Shown: positions 8,714 to 18,900 of the stretch, piece after piece
How the letters are laid out: the number at the start of each line of letters is the position of its first letter
Position numbering within the stretch: the first letter of the stretch is position 1
DNA from: Marinobacter nauticus
Lineage (GTDB): Bacteria; Pseudomonadota; Gammaproteobacteria; Pseudomonadales; Oleiphilaceae
Assembly: GCF_003634635.1 (NCBI RefSeq)
Contig: NZ_RBJB01000003.1
Span: forward strand, 1 to 64,000
Direction: 5' to 3'
Length of the DNA stretch: 64,000 bases
Notes under the pieces: generated by a model
The model's database searches: none
What the model saw: the letters and a program-made list of their open reading frames with translations, nothing else
Told to the model about the DNA's origin: nothing
Translations under genes and position numbers: made by a program

Positions 8714-9725
8714 ATTGCCTGCGAAAATCCCCCGGCGTCTTACCCGTCGCTGCCTTGAACTTTCGATGAAACGACGTGGTTTCGCTGTAGCCCAGGCGCA
8801 AGGCAATATCCGGAATACTCATGTCGGTATTCTGCAAATAGTCCTCCGCCATCTGCTGGCGCACCTCATCCAGCAACTTCTGATACGACACCCCTTCCTG
8901 GCTCAGCTTTCGCTGTAAGGTACGGCTGGTCATCCCCAGATCCTCGGCGACCATATCCTGACGGGTAATGCCCTCGGCGAGCTGTTTCTGGATGCTTTGC
9001 TTTACCTTGCTGGTCAGATCCGTGTCGGTGTCGAGCAACGCCAACTGAGACAATGCATGGGCTTCCAGGGTTTTTCGCAATAGCGGGTCTGGCTGACGCA
9101 GGCGGGTTGCGAGCAGTGCCTGAGCAAAGGTGACACTGTCCTCCTCTGCATCAAACTGTACAGGGCATTGCCAGCGCAAAGCATAGGCCTTCTCATGCTC
9201 CGGGCCGGGAGAAGGCCGCCTCAGGCGAACTTCCAGCGGCGTGGCGTCCGTGCTGTCTGCCAGCCATCGCGCATAGTTGATCCAGGAGGCAAAGACATTG
9301 TCCACCACCTGGGGCCACACCACAGAATCGGTAAAATTGCAGGTCCAGATCAGTGTCGCGCAATCGCCCTTCATCTTGAGGCGGGTGGTACCCATATCCC
9401 CCACCAGCTTCTCATAGGGCGCAATACGTGTAACCGCTTCCCCCAACGTGGCGCAGCTCATGGTGATGTAACCCAGTACACTGTAGGAACCGGGTTGCAC
9501 ATAGTCGCCGGTCTCCAATCCCAATACCGGGTTACCGGTATGTTCGGCCAGCAAGTGAATAAATGCCTGGAGCTGTTCGCCGTCGATTCGGCCCTCATCG
9601 GAATCCAGGATCTCGGGCTTCAAACCCGCCTTTTCAAACAGCGGATCAACCGCGATACCTTTGGCATCGGCGTAGCGAACATACTGCCGCAAAGCGGCGA
9701 CGGAAGCTGTGCCCAACGCATTCAT
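8712..9725 (-). CDS. AraC-family transcriptional regulator
   Basis: This 337-residue regulator has an N-terminal ligand-sensing domain of the type found in OruR-like AraC regulators (about 20-200) and a C-terminal double helix-turn-helix (about 240-337). The two recognition units are visible as MVAEDLGMTSRTLQRKL and IPDIALRLGYSETTSFHR, ending in the typical FKAATGKTPGDFR. The inducer and targets cannot be told from sequence, and no metabolic genes are adjacent on its strand. It probably has its own promoter, since the argG terminator lies immediately upstream. Confidence 0.88.
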   Translation of the reverse strand: MNALGTASVAALRQYVRYADAKGIAVDPLFEKAGLKPEILDSDEGRIDGEQLQAFIHLLAEHTGNPVLGLETGDYVQPGSYSVLGYITMSCATLGEAVTRIAPYEKLVGDMGTTRLKMKGDCATLIWTCNFTDSVVWPQVVDNVFASWINYARWLADSTDATPLEVRLRRPSPGPEHEKAYALRWQCPVQFDAEEDSVTFAQALLATRLRQPDPLLRKTLEAHALSQLALLDTDTDLTSKVKQSIQKQLAEGITRQDMVAEDLGMTSRTLQRKLSQEGVSYQKLLDEVRQQMAEDYLQNTDMSIPDIALRLGYSETTSFHRKFKAATGKTPGDFRRQ

Positions 9726-9763
9726 GGTGATGACTTTCGTTGTTGGAATTGTTTGAAAAGTAT

Positions 9764-9795
9764 AAACAAAAACGCCCGGTTATGAACCGGGCGTT
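9764..9795 (-). terminator. Rho-independent terminator of argG
   Basis: AACGCCCGGTT (9771-9781) and AACCGGGCGTT (9785-9795) form an 11-bp perfect stem with a 3-nt loop. Read on the minus strand the hairpin is followed by TTTGTTTA. It lies about 20 nt past the argG stop. Confidence 0.87.
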
Positions 9796-9815
9796 TTCAG
9801 GGCATCAACAAACCA

Positions 9816-11027
9816 TCAAAGCTTGCGGCCTTTGCCAGCGGCAATCCGCAGGCGCAGCGCGTTCAGCTTGATAAAGCCTTCCGCATCTTTCTGATCGTAA
9901 GCACCCTGGTCTTCTTCAAAGGTGGCGATCTTCTCATCGAACAGAGAATCGTCAGACTTGCGGCCGACCACGTCTACATTGCCCTTGTACAGCTTCAGGC
10001 GAACGGTGCCGTTCACGTAATTCTGGGTCTGGTCGATCAGCGCCTGAAGAGCCTCACGCTCCGGAGACCACCAGTAACCGTTGTAGATCACCTCGGCATA
10101 GCGCGGCATCAGGCTGTCCTTCAGGTGTGCCACTTCACGGTCCAGAGTAATGGACTCGATGGCGCGGTGGGCGCGCAGCATGATGGTACCACCCGGAGTT
10201 TCGTAACAGCCGCGGGACTTCATGCCCACGTAGCGGTTCTCGACGATGTCCAGGCGGCCAATACCATTTTCACCGGCCAGCTTGTTCAGGGTTTCCAGCA
10301 CCACGTGGGGCTTCATTTCCTGACCATCAACGGCAACGATGTCGCCTTTCCTGTAGGTGAGCTCCACGTAAGTGGGCTTGTCCGGCGCGGCTTCCGGAGA
10401 TACGCTCCAACGCCACATGTCTTCCTCGGCTTCCGCCCAGGGGTCTTCCAGGTTGATGCCTTCGTAGGAGATGTGCAGCAGGTTGGCGTCCATGGAATAC
10501 GGGCTCTTGCCCTTCTTCATTTCCACGGGGATGTTGCGCTCTTCACAATACTTGAGCAGCTTTTCGCGGGAGTTCAGATCCCACTCACGCCAGGGAGCGA
10601 TCACCTTCACGCCCGGCTTCAGGGCATAGGCGCCAAGCTCAAAACGAACCTGGTCGTTACCTTTACCGGTAGCACCGTGAGAGATGGCGTCTGCACCCGT
10701 CTCGTTGGCAATGTCGATCAGGCGCTTGGCAATCAGCGGGCGGGCGATAGAGGTACCCAGCAGGTACTCGCCTTCGTAGATGGTATTGGCGCGGAACATC
10801 GGGAACACGTAATCGCGCACAAACTCCTCGCGCAGGTCCTCGATGTAGATTTCCTTAACGCCCAGCGCTTCGGCTTTCGCACGCGCCGGCTCCACTTCCT
10901 CGCCCTGGCCAATGTCGGCGGTAAAGGTTACCACCTCACAGTTATAGGTATCCTGCAACCACCGAACGATGACGGAAGTATCCAGGCCACCGGAATAGGC
11001 CAGCACCACCTTTTTAATATCAGACAT
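9816..11027 (-). CDS. argG: Argininosuccinate synthase
   Basis: A 403-residue argininosuccinate synthase (citrulline + aspartate + ATP to argininosuccinate), the penultimate arginine step. The ATP-binding P-loop AYSGGLDTS is at residues 9-17 and the family block [15 protein letters not shown] follows in the first third. Start set at MSDIKKVV because GGAGCAAGG lies just before it and the length fits the family; a longer frame upstream has no support. Monocistronic, with its own promoter and a strong terminator. Confidence 0.96.
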   Translation of the reverse strand: MSDIKKVVLAYSGGLDTSVIVRWLQDTYNCEVVTFTADIGQGEEVEPARAKAEALGVKEIYIEDLREEFVRDYVFPMFRANTIYEGEYLLGTSIARPLIAKRLIDIANETGADAISHGATGKGNDQVRFELGAYALKPGVKVIAPWREWDLNSREKLLKYCEERNIPVEMKKGKSPYSMDANLLHISYEGINLEDPWAEAEEDMWRWSVSPEAAPDKPTYVELTYRKGDIVAVDGQEMKPHVVLETLNKLAGENGIGRLDIVENRYVGMKSRGCYETPGGTIMLRAHRAIESITLDREVAHLKDSLMPRYAEVIYNGYWWSPEREALQALIDQTQNYVNGTVRLKLYKGNVDVVGRKSDDSLFDEKIATFEEDQGAYDQKDAEGFIKLNALRLRIAAGKGRKL

Positions 11028-11076
11028 GCCCTTGCTCCAGACTGAACAGAATGGATGTGTTGAAAAGAAGGGCAAC

Positions 11077-11105
11077 ATTGTACGGGATGGCGGGGGGAAT
11101 GGCTA
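11077..11105 (-). promoter_or_regulatory. Candidate sigma-70 promoter of argG
   Basis: On the minus strand TAGCCA and TACAAT are separated by 17 bp, with the -10 about 50 nt before the argG ATG. The -35 matches consensus in four of six bases. Confidence 0.45.
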
Positions 11106-11109
11106 TAAA

Positions 11110-11136
11110 GCCCCTACCCTGCCAAAGGATAGGGGC
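11110..11136 (-). terminator. Terminator-like hairpin after fliS
   Basis: Minus-strand GCCCCTATCC and GG-TAGGGGC can pair, with a short TTTATA tail, about 25 nt after the fliS stop. One bulged base and a weak T-run make it a moderate call. Confidence 0.5.
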
Positions 11137-11160
11137 GCCATGGACGACAAAAGTACTGGT

Positions 11161-11565
11161 TTAGCCAGCGGCCTGGGAGTGCTGGGTTACCACTTCTTCG
11201 CGAATGCCATCCCAACCTTCTTTGATTGAACGCAAGAGCTCAGCGACCTCATCCAGTTTGGCGGGATCGTTTTTCACATTCGCCTCGAATAGAGTCCGCT
11301 CCATATAGTCGTATAGACCTTCCAGACGCTCTGCAAGATCGCCACCCTTCTCGAAATCAAGGAAGCTGCGCAAGCCGCCGATGATTTCAATGGCTTTGCT
11401 GATGAGCCGGCCTTTACCCTCAATGTCATTGGCCTGCATCCGGGCCTTGGCCATATTGATCCTTTCCAGGGCACCGCTGTATAGCAGTTGGATCAGCTTG
11501 TGAGGGTCAGCGTCAGTGATGCTGGTTTGAGCGTTTACCCGCTGATATGCCTGTAAACCGTTCAT
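11161..11565 (-). CDS. fliS: Flagellin export chaperone FliS
   Basis: A 134-residue all-helical FliS, which binds the C-terminal helices of newly made flagellin in the cytosol and prevents premature polymerisation. The N-terminal block YQRVNAQTSITDADPHKLIQ (7-26) is characteristic, as is SFLDFEKGGDLAERL in the middle. It lies 33 bp behind fliD and is last in that unit, with a hairpin downstream. Confidence 0.94.
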   Translation of the reverse strand: MNGLQAYQRVNAQTSITDADPHKLIQLLYSGALERINMAKARMQANDIEGKGRLISKAIEIIGGLRSFLDFEKGGDLAERLEGLYDYMERTLFEANVKNDPAKLDEVAELLRSIKEGWDGIREEVVTQHSQAAG

Positions 11566-11598
11566 AATAAACCTCTTCGTTACCGGGACTTGCCCCGC

Positions 11599-13572
11599 TT
11601 ATCGATTACTGTTGTTCTGCGGAGCCAGTGCCGCAAGCTGCTGTGTCAGGTAATCGCCTGTACTGTTGAGCTGGGAAATCAGGGAATCCGCCGCCGTGAA
11701 CTGGCTGACCAGCCGCTCACGGTAGGAGGCAATCCTGTCTTCCAGCCGGATCCGTTCCTCCTGAATCCGCTCAAGATCACGGCTCAGGCTATCCGTTTTT
11801 GCGTCGAGAATGCCGTCGGCACCCACAATGTCGGTGACAAGATTAACGGCCTGTTCACCAATACCTTCGATGAAATTTACCCGCCCGAGATCGCCGTCCT
11901 TATAGCCGGCAACCTGAAGCTGCATGCCTTTGGCACCGCCCGCGCCAGTGACGGTCAGTACCCGGCCATCACCGGTCGCCTCCTGGCCATTGACCGTACC
12001 GGCAACGTCTTTGCCTAAGGTTCCGGTTTTGGCGGAAAGCCCGAGCGCCGCACCATTTTCCACGGACAGGATGCTGACATTTGAACTACTGCCGAATGCT
12101 CCAGAGGTAAACTGGAGTACGCCATTGCTGTCGAGCCCGACCCGCACAGACTGGCCGGCTGCATTCAAGGCCGAGTTGCTGTCGATCTGGCTCTGGATTT
12201 CGGCCACCAGGTCGGCCGCACTTGCGTAGGTTTGCTGGCTGAGCTGAATAGTAAAGTTGGTGGAACCGTCAACGGTGAACTCGATCTCGTCATTGGTACC
12301 ATCAATCACCACGCCGTCGGCCAATGCCGAATCACCCAGCACGCCACCCTGAGTGGCAGCCTGGGTGATATTGATGGCGTAGTTTCCACGGGTTGTCCCG
12401 CTGCCAGAGCCAAGGAACTCAACGTCTGCGCTCGAGGTACGGCCCTGCTCGGCGAACAGCGCAGTCACGTCGTCCGGGTTCTTTTTCAGCTGCTCTTCAA
12501 ACTTGGCACGATCAAAGCTCAAACCGCCGGTTTCATAGTCTGTGGTAATGCCGACATCAGCCAGGGTCCGAATACTGGCATTCTCAAGCCCTGGCACCAC
12601 GCGGCCCAGAACATTGCGCAACTGCGCCTGGATTGAGCGGATGGTGGTATCACCCGAAAGAATACCGCCTTGCCCCGTCTCGGCATTAAAGCCGGACAAC
12701 CCTTTGATGGTTGTCTGGAGGGCATTGAACTTTTCAACAAACGCTCCGACACGATCTGCTACCGCACCGAAATCCTGCTCGACTTTGATGGTGGAGGTCA
12801 CACCTTCTGCTTTTGCCTCAAAACTCAGGCCATCAATAACATCCGTGAAGGAGTTGGTCGAACGGGTAATCTCAATACCGTTGATCTCGACCCTCGCGTC
12901 TTTGGCAGCGATGGTCTCCTGCATGTTCTGGGTGGTGTCGTTAAACACAAACTGGGACAGACCGGCAGCGTCGTCATTGTTACCATCATCATCGGTAACC
13001 GAAACGGAAATGGCATTTGCCTCGCCGGTTTCTTCGGACGACAGCACCAGCCGGAAGCCGCTACCCGTGTCGATAACGCCAGCCGATACGCCAATGCCCG
13101 CTTCGTTGATTTCGTCCGCCAGCCCCTGCAAGGTGTTGTTAGAACCATCGATGGTGAGCGTCGCCGATTTATCACCGGAAGAAATGGTGAACGATCCGGT
13201 ACCGACCGACGTAGAGTCACGATCAGCAAACGTGGAAGACGCCAGGGACTGCGACTGCGCAAGGCTCAACACATTGACGTTGTAGGTGCCACGGCTGGCC
13301 TTGGTGCTGTCTACCGTAACCGATACATCCTCATTTGAAGACGTTGCCGAAAAGGCTTTCAGATTGTCGGGCGCGCTCAGCTGACGCATCGGCAGCCGAA
13401 GCTCCGTGATAGCGCTCTTCAAGGTGCCATAGGCAGAAATGAGCAACTCTGCCTTCTGGGTTCGGGTGTCGAGCCGATTCTCTTTAGGCGCACGCTCAGC
13501 TTCAACGAGCTGATCAACCAGATCAGAGTTCAGAACTCCCGAGCCGATACCTAATGCTGAAATATTTGCCAT
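11599..13572 (-). CDS. fliD: Flagellar hook-associated protein 2, filament cap
   Basis: A 657-residue FliD cap protein that sits at the filament tip and guides flagellin assembly. FliD_N is visible near the start (GIGSGVLNSDLVDQLVEAE), flagellin-hook IN motifs lie in the variable middle (GTYNVNVLSLAQSQSL and GNYAINITQAATQGG), and the C-terminal helical domain ends with DYLTQQLAAL. Two ATGs lie 6 bp apart; GAGGAGG is 1 nt from the first and 7 nt from the second, so the second is chosen (MANISALGIGSG). A near-perfect sigma-28 promoter precedes it. Confidence 0.94.
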   Translation of the reverse strand: MANISALGIGSGVLNSDLVDQLVEAERAPKENRLDTRTQKAELLISAYGTLKSAITELRLPMRQLSAPDNLKAFSATSSNEDVSVTVDSTKASRGTYNVNVLSLAQSQSLASSTFADRDSTSVGTGSFTISSGDKSATLTIDGSNNTLQGLADEINEAGIGVSAGVIDTGSGFRLVLSSEETGEANAISVSVTDDDGNNDDAAGLSQFVFNDTTQNMQETIAAKDARVEINGIEITRSTNSFTDVIDGLSFEAKAEGVTSTIKVEQDFGAVADRVGAFVEKFNALQTTIKGLSGFNAETGQGGILSGDTTIRSIQAQLRNVLGRVVPGLENASIRTLADVGITTDYETGGLSFDRAKFEEQLKKNPDDVTALFAEQGRTSSADVEFLGSGSGTTRGNYAINITQAATQGGVLGDSALADGVVIDGTNDEIEFTVDGSTNFTIQLSQQTYASAADLVAEIQSQIDSNSALNAAGQSVRVGLDSNGVLQFTSGAFGSSSNVSILSVENGAALGLSAKTGTLGKDVAGTVNGQEATGDGRVLTVTGAGGAKGMQLQVAGYKDGDLGRVNFIEGIGEQAVNLVTDIVGADGILDAKTDSLSRDLERIQEERIRLEDRIASYRERLVSQFTAADSLISQLNSTGDYLTQQLAALAPQNNSNR

Positions 13573-13613
13573 AACCATGCCTCCTCAAGGGGGCGCTTCG
13601 CTTACTTAGTCCT

Positions 13614-13640
13614 TTATCGGCTGCCAGCGGCAAAACTTTG
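13614..13640 (-). promoter_or_regulatory. Sigma-28 (FliA) promoter of fliDS
   Basis: Minus-strand CAAAGTTT-N11-GCCGATAA differs from the FliA consensus TAAAGTTT-N11-GCCGATAA by a single base with exact spacing. It lies about 40 nt before the fliD start. Confidence 0.88.
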
Positions 13641-13714
13641 CCTATATTTCGGCTAACCACTACACCAATTTGTAACACCCTGTAACGGACAGTCTAGCAC
13701 CGTATAAAGCAGAA

Positions 13715-13745
13715 CACCGCCGGACCCTGTCAGGGTGCGGCGGTG
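13715..13745 (-). terminator. Terminator-like hairpin between flaG and fliD
   Basis: CACCGCC/GGCGGTG with an inner ACCCT/AGGGT stem and GTC loop forms a stable hairpin about 45 nt after the flaG stop. On the minus strand it is followed by TTCTGCTTTAT. Together with the sigma-28 promoter downstream it separates flaG from fliDS. Confidence 0.5.
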
Positions 13746-13788
13746 CTGAAATACCGTTGTCTGCCATCCGCGTAAAAGCGGCAAGCTT

Positions 13789-14223
13789 TCACACTTTGAT
13801 GTTAAACAACGTCAGCGGTTCATCCTGCTGCAATTTTTCTGCCAACCTCATTGCCACTTCGTCCGGGATCTGACGGATGACTTCCTGGGTGCTCTGATCA
13901 ACCACTTTAACAATGGTCTGCCCCATCTCGTTATCCACCTCAAACTGAAGATCCCGCTGCACATTCTGCACGAAATCATTCAATTGGCTCACCGCATCAT
14001 TCAATTCATCCCGCTGCGCTTCCGAACGAGCCTGAAGCTTCTCGGCTCTGGATGTCTCAGTCGCGGCCTGCGGGCTCTGAATGGCTGAGCCACTCGAACC
14101 TGAAGCAGCAAGGTCAGGGGCTTTTCCGCCCTCGGCCTGAGATGACGACAGTGCCTTCCCCGGAGCCTGGGCGTTGGAACGCACCAGCTTGAGATCCGGG
14201 TTATTCAGGTTAACGTCATTCAT
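13789..14223 (-). CDS. flaG: Flagellar protein FlaG
   Basis: A 144-residue FlaG, found next to flagellin genes in polar flagellates and linked to filament length. The first 60 residues are low-complexity (Ser/Ala/Gln-rich). The conserved half carries LQFEVDNEMGQTIVKVVDQ followed by EVIRQIPDEVAMRLAEKL. GAGGTAA precedes the ATG. Lies between fliC and fliD on the same strand, about 70 bp after fliC. Confidence 0.92.
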   Translation of the reverse strand: MNDVNLNNPDLKLVRSNAQAPGKALSSSQAEGGKAPDLAASGSSGSAIQSPQAATETSRAEKLQARSEAQRDELNDAVSQLNDFVQNVQRDLQFEVDNEMGQTIVKVVDQSTQEVIRQIPDEVAMRLAEKLQQDEPLTLFNIKV

Positions 14224-14257
14224 AGCTTTACCTCGCTATTCCTCTAACGGCGTAAAG

Positions 14258-14277
14258 CCGGAACCCGAAGGTTCCGG
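14258..14277 (-). terminator. Hairpin after fliC
   Basis: Minus-strand CCGGAACC-TTCG-GGTTCCGG is an 8-bp stem capped by a UUCG tetraloop, 17 nt past the fliC stop. The following CTTTACG is a weak U-tract, so it may act as a partial terminator or 3' stabiliser that lets some transcription reach flaG. Confidence 0.5.
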
Positions 14278-14294
14278 CCGTTACCGCCAAGCCC

Positions 14295-15782
14295 TTACTG
14301 CAGCAGAGACAGAACCTGCTGAGGACGGGCGTTCGCCTGAGCCAGGACGGAGATACCGGCCTGCTGCAGCACCTGGGCCTTGGACAGCTTGGCTGTCTCA
14401 GCCGCGAAGTCCGCGTCCAGAATCCGGCTCTGAGCGGCGCTCAGGTTGGTGCTGGTGGACTCCAGGTTGGAGATGGTGCTTTCGAAGCGGCTCTGGATCG
14501 CACCAAACTTCGCACGCTGGGAGTTAATGGTGTTCAGCGCCGCGTCTACGGTCTTCAGGGCCTGGGTCGCGCTCTCGAAAGAGGAGATGTCCAGATCAGA
14601 CACCTTGCGCAACTCAGAACCAGTGTCCGCGAAGGCATTAGAGCTTGTGACATCAACCGCGAAGGAGCGATCAGAATCCAGCTGCAGATAGCCACTGGTT
14701 GCCACATCTTCAGCGGTGGTGTCCGCAGTCAGGGTTGCCGCACCACCTGCATCCTGGAGCGCACCCTCGTCATCGCGGAACTGCTTGGTAATAGTCACGT
14801 TACCGGCGTTCTGTACCCCAGTGTCGCCAACCACGATATCCGCACCCGTTTCGTTGGTCAGGACGATGGAGGCACCATCCTCGGCAACTTCTGCGGTGAT
14901 ACCGGTCTTGGAAGACTGGTCATTGATCGCCGCTACCGCAGCAGACAGTGAATCCTGGCCACTGGTTGCGTCAATGGTGAAGGACACAGACTGAGCTTCG
15001 CTGTTGTCCGCAGTCAGATTCAGGGTATAGCTACCAGAAGCTGCAAAGGCCAGATCCACTTCGGTACGGGCCGTGGCGGTTACGCCAGTGTCTGCAGTCT
15101 TGGAGTTAATATCGGCCGCGATATCCTTGGATGTCGCGTTGGCCGCAACGCTGATGGTTTCTGAACCCAGGTAGCCGTTGATGGCCACAGAGCCGGAAGA
15201 CACACCATTCACCGCGCCACCACCAGAAGCGGCTGTGCCAGCTGCTGCACCGCTCGCGATCACCTGGTTGTTACCGTACTTGTCGGTACGCAGGTTGGAG
15301 GTAGAGGCAGAAATAGTTTCGTTGGCGTTGGCACCAACCTGGAACTGGGCGGAGCCGAAAGTACCGTCGAAGAGCTTCTGGCCGTTGAAGTTGGTAGTTG
15401 TTGCAATACGATCCAACTCAGAAACCAACTGGTTTACTTCGTCCTGCAGAGCCTGACGATCAGAGGAAGAGTTGGAAGCGTTAGCAGACTGAACCGCCAG
15501 CTCACGAACACGCTGCAGGATGTTACCTGCCTCGCCCAAGGCACCTTCTGCGGTCTGCGCCAGAGAGATACCGTCGTTGGCGTTACGGGTTGCCTGGTTC
15601 AGACCACGGATCTGAGCTTCGAAGCGGTTGGAAATCGCCAGACCGGCCGCGTCGTCTTTGGCAGAGTTAATGCGCAGACCTGAGGACAAACGCTCCAGAG
15701 CCTGATTGGACTGGTTCTGGGATTTGTTCAGCTGGTTCTGAGCGGACAATGAAGCAACGTTAGTGTTAATACCGAGAGCCAT
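14295..15782 (-). CDS. fliC: Flagellin FliC (sigma-28 type)
   Basis: A 495-residue flagellin. The D0/D1 termini are conserved: [18 protein letters not shown] at the N-terminus, [20 protein letters not shown] in D1, and [20 protein letters not shown] at the C-terminus. The central D2/D3 part contains flagellin-IN type repeats rich in Ser, Thr and Ala, which offer many O-glycosylation sites. It is surface-exposed after type III export and needs FliS. A sigma-28 promoter lies upstream, and a glycosylation operon follows on the same strand further upstream. It is clearly distinct from the second flagellin at 25.3 kb, with divergent centres and a different N-terminal start (MALGI versus MPQII). 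Confidence 0.96.
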   Translation of the reverse strand: MALGINTNVASLSAQNQLNKSQNQSNQALERLSSGLRINSAKDDAAGLAISNRFEAQIRGLNQATRNANDGISLAQTAEGALGEAGNILQRVRELAVQSANASNSSSDRQALQDEVNQLVSELDRIATTTNFNGQKLFDGTFGSAQFQVGANANETISASTSNLRTDKYGNNQVIASGAAAGTAASGGGAVNGVSSGSVAINGYLGSETISVAANATSKDIAADINSKTADTGVTATARTEVDLAFAASGSYTLNLTADNSEAQSVSFTIDATSGQDSLSAAVAAINDQSSKTGITAEVAEDGASIVLTNETGADIVVGDTGVQNAGNVTITKQFRDDEGALQDAGGAATLTADTTAEDVATSGYLQLDSDRSFAVDVTSSNAFADTGSELRKVSDLDISSFESATQALKTVDAALNTINSQRAKFGAIQSRFESTISNLESTSTNLSAAQSRILDADFAAETAKLSKAQVLQQAGISVLAQANARPQQVLSLLQ

Positions 15783-15867
15783 AATGCTTCTCCTTCGACT
15801 GATGTCGTTTTCTCTTGAAACGGTCTGGCGCCCGATTCAAGTTTGGAGCGCCGCCCTGTTATTCCAC

Positions 15868-15894
15868 TTAACGGCACGCTCAGACTCTCCTTTA
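15868..15894 (-). promoter_or_regulatory. Sigma-28 (FliA) promoter of fliC
   Basis: Minus-strand TAAAGGAG-N11-GCCGTTAA keeps the TAAAG and GCCG-TAA cores of the FliA consensus with the exact 11-bp spacer. It would give a leader of about 75 nt. The element overlaps the space between fliC and the glycosyltransferase stop. Confidence 0.8.
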
Positions 15895-15932
15895 GAAAAA
15901 ATTTCGCTTCTTTTGTAAAAAAATGTAAGACA

Positions 15933-18900
15933 TCAGAATTTAGTCCAGGCATTCAGCCAGAGCGTCAGATTGTCGCCTGACAGCATCCACTTTTCACGCA
16001 CACTCTGCTTGAGCTTGTCACCCGCCCGGGCGGTCGCTTTCATATCCGAAAGATGCATTCGAATAGCATCGACCCAATCCTTGAAGCGGTTCTTTACGAG
16101 CGTGACCGGCAATCCGTGTGCCCGATACGGTTCGACATCGCTGCACACCACAGGATAACCACAGGCCCCGTACTCCAGCAGTCTCAGGTTACTCTTGCAA
16201 CGATTGAACAGGTTGTCTTCCAGCGGCGCTATAGCCAGGTCCAGATTCAAACTGGCCAGCTTTCGCGGATACCGCGAAATCTCGATCCCCTCATGAACCT
16301 CTGCGACAAATGGACGAAGCTTGTCCGGGCACATGCCAAAGAACACCCACTCGACCTCATCAGCCAGTTCCTGCACAACCGCTTCAACCAGTTCGAGGTC
16401 ACCGGTATGCCCCATACCGCCTGCCCAGCCCACCCTGGGCTTTTCGGACTGGCGCCTCAGGCTTTCCAGGTCTCCCCACCACGCCACTGGCAAACGGTTT
16501 TCAACCACCTGGATATCCGGGTGCAATCCGGAAAATGCCTCTGCCAGCGGGTAAGTTGAAACAACAAACCGATCCACATGCTTCAAGGAACGACGCAAGG
16601 ACTTCAATATATCCTTTGGCATGTTTTCCCGGTACGCACTTTTGATCGGCAAATTCGGTAAATAGTCGTCGAGTTCGAAGACTGTCGGCTTCTTCAGTAT
16701 CCGACGGGCTGATTGCATGTGCTCCACAGCCTGATCGGTGATCTGTCGCTGATACACCAGGACATCGGGATCCAACCGGGCCATTTCAGCAATGTTAAGC
16801 CAGTCAAAGTCCGCCATGCCGCCCGCGACGGCTTCTTCTTTCATGGCCCGTAACGGCTGCATGATCCGGTAGTGACCACAGCCCCAGGGATCCGCAGGGT
16901 GAGCAAGAATGGTGGAGAGTCCAAGGGCCTTCTGGGGCTGCCAGTTCAGCTCCACACGATGATCCACCTCAAATCCATTCGCTCTCAACGACAGGTTTCT
17001 GTTGAAAGCAGGGTCGTTGCCCATGTAGGGCAACCAGCGTTGAAACATCGCTTCCTGCTCTTTCTGGAAGCGACGAACCTTGTTCTCGTCGGCTGTTTTA
17101 TCGACCGAGGTCTGACTGGCATTGGCAACATGCATCACCAGCGCATGGGGGGTCCAAACGCTCAGATAACCCGCCTGAGCCACCTTCAGACAGAAATCGA
17201 TATCGTTGTAGGAGACGGCAAAGGCCTCCTCGTCCAATCCACCGACCTGCTCGTAAACTGATTTTCTGACCAGCATGCAGGCGCCAGTCACAGCCGAGTA
17301 ATTCTGGTCGACCATGAGTCGGTTCATATAACCGGGGTCATTGGCCTCTGCATCAATACAAATGTGCTCAGCCGGCCCCCGCATGCCCACGACAACGCCA
17401 GCGTGTTGAACCTTGCCGTTGGGGAACAACAACTTGGCGCCAACAATGCCCACTTCCGGTCTTTGAGCATGGTTCATCAAGGCGTCGAGCCAGTCCTCTT
17501 TTATGATTCCTGTGTCGTTATTGAGCAGCAGAACGTAGTCTCCCTGGCTTTGCGTTACCGCAAAATTGTTGATTGCCGAGAAATTAAAGGGCTTCGGGTA
17601 ACGAAGCACGCGAAGGTTGGGCAGTCCCATACTGTTGAGGCCATCAAGCCATGTGCGCGCTTCAGGCGTTTCGCTGTTGTTGTCCACCACCAGAATTTCG
17701 TAATTCGGGTAGGCGGTCTTTTCGAGAATAGATTCCACACAGGTTTGCAGCAGATGTAGCTGGTCCTTGGTAGGAATAATAATCGAGACAGGGGGCGCGC
17801 CGGCATGGGGATAGCGAACCCGCAGACTGCTTGAGGTCAAGCCCGGCTCAATTCCGGCACCAGCATACCCTCGGCGTTCCAGATGACTTCGGATCACTGG
17901 TACGTATGCAGCCAGGTCGAACGTCTGCGTACCCGCGTGCAGCAGAAACAGGGGCTCGTCGGTACGACCGATACAACCGAATCCCCGCTCTTCTATAAGG
18001 CGCAGGATGTAACCCAGCTCAAAAGCACTGTCATCGTTTTTGCTGAACCCACCAAGCTCGACCAGCGTTTCCCGGCGAAACAGCCAATGCCTGGACATAT
18101 CGGCCGGTGAACTGAGCAACATATCGAGGTTCAGGCCTGGTCGGAAATAGCCGCTTTCGGTCTTGCCATTGTTTTCGACCAGTTCGTCACCATAAGCGGC
18201 ATCCAGCGCTGCACCAGAAGACTCAAGCTCAGCCAACAACAACACCAGGCCCGCCGGGGTCAACTCGGAAGGCGTTCTGGCCACCACCAACCAGTCACTC
18301 TTGAGATCAGAGGCAGCCGCTCCGTTAAGCACCGAGATCAGGTCTGAACGGTCGTATTCGGCAAAGGAAACGTCCTGAAACAGCTCCTTCCGGTAGAACG
18401 ACTCATCCGGGGTGAGCACCAGACACGACAGTGAGGGGCAGTAGTAGCGTGCGATCCTGAATGCCAGTACAGAAATATTAAGGTTGTAATTCTCCGGCTT
18501 TTCATCGATCAGAACCAGGCACAGGGATTGTCGTGCCGCGGTTGTCTCCAGACGTTTGGCCAGAGGAATGGACAACTCACGCTGCCCGTACCAGTTATCG
18601 AGACTTATCACGCCGCCTGGGCGACCACACTCTTCGGTACGTCGCTCGAGGTCGGAAAAGGACATCAAACCAGCGTCATCAATACCTCCGGCTTTTTGGT
18701 AAAAGCCCTTGAAATCGACTTTCTGGAAGTTGCTGTTTTGATCCCAAAGAGGTTTGGCCTGAACCTGCCCTTCCGGTTTGATCTCCCCGCCCAGCATTGC
18801 GTCCAACTGGGCCAGGAAGGCTTTGCGGCCATTTTCACCGAGTGTCTGAGCGCTTGCGTGGCGTTGATTCTGACCAGCGTGAATACGGAAACAGGATAAA

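Noticed and set aside
12542-13285. 247-codon plus-strand open frame
   Set aside because: Antisense to fliD; its Ser/Pro/Val-rich composition mirrors the Thr/Asp/Gly-rich sense strand.
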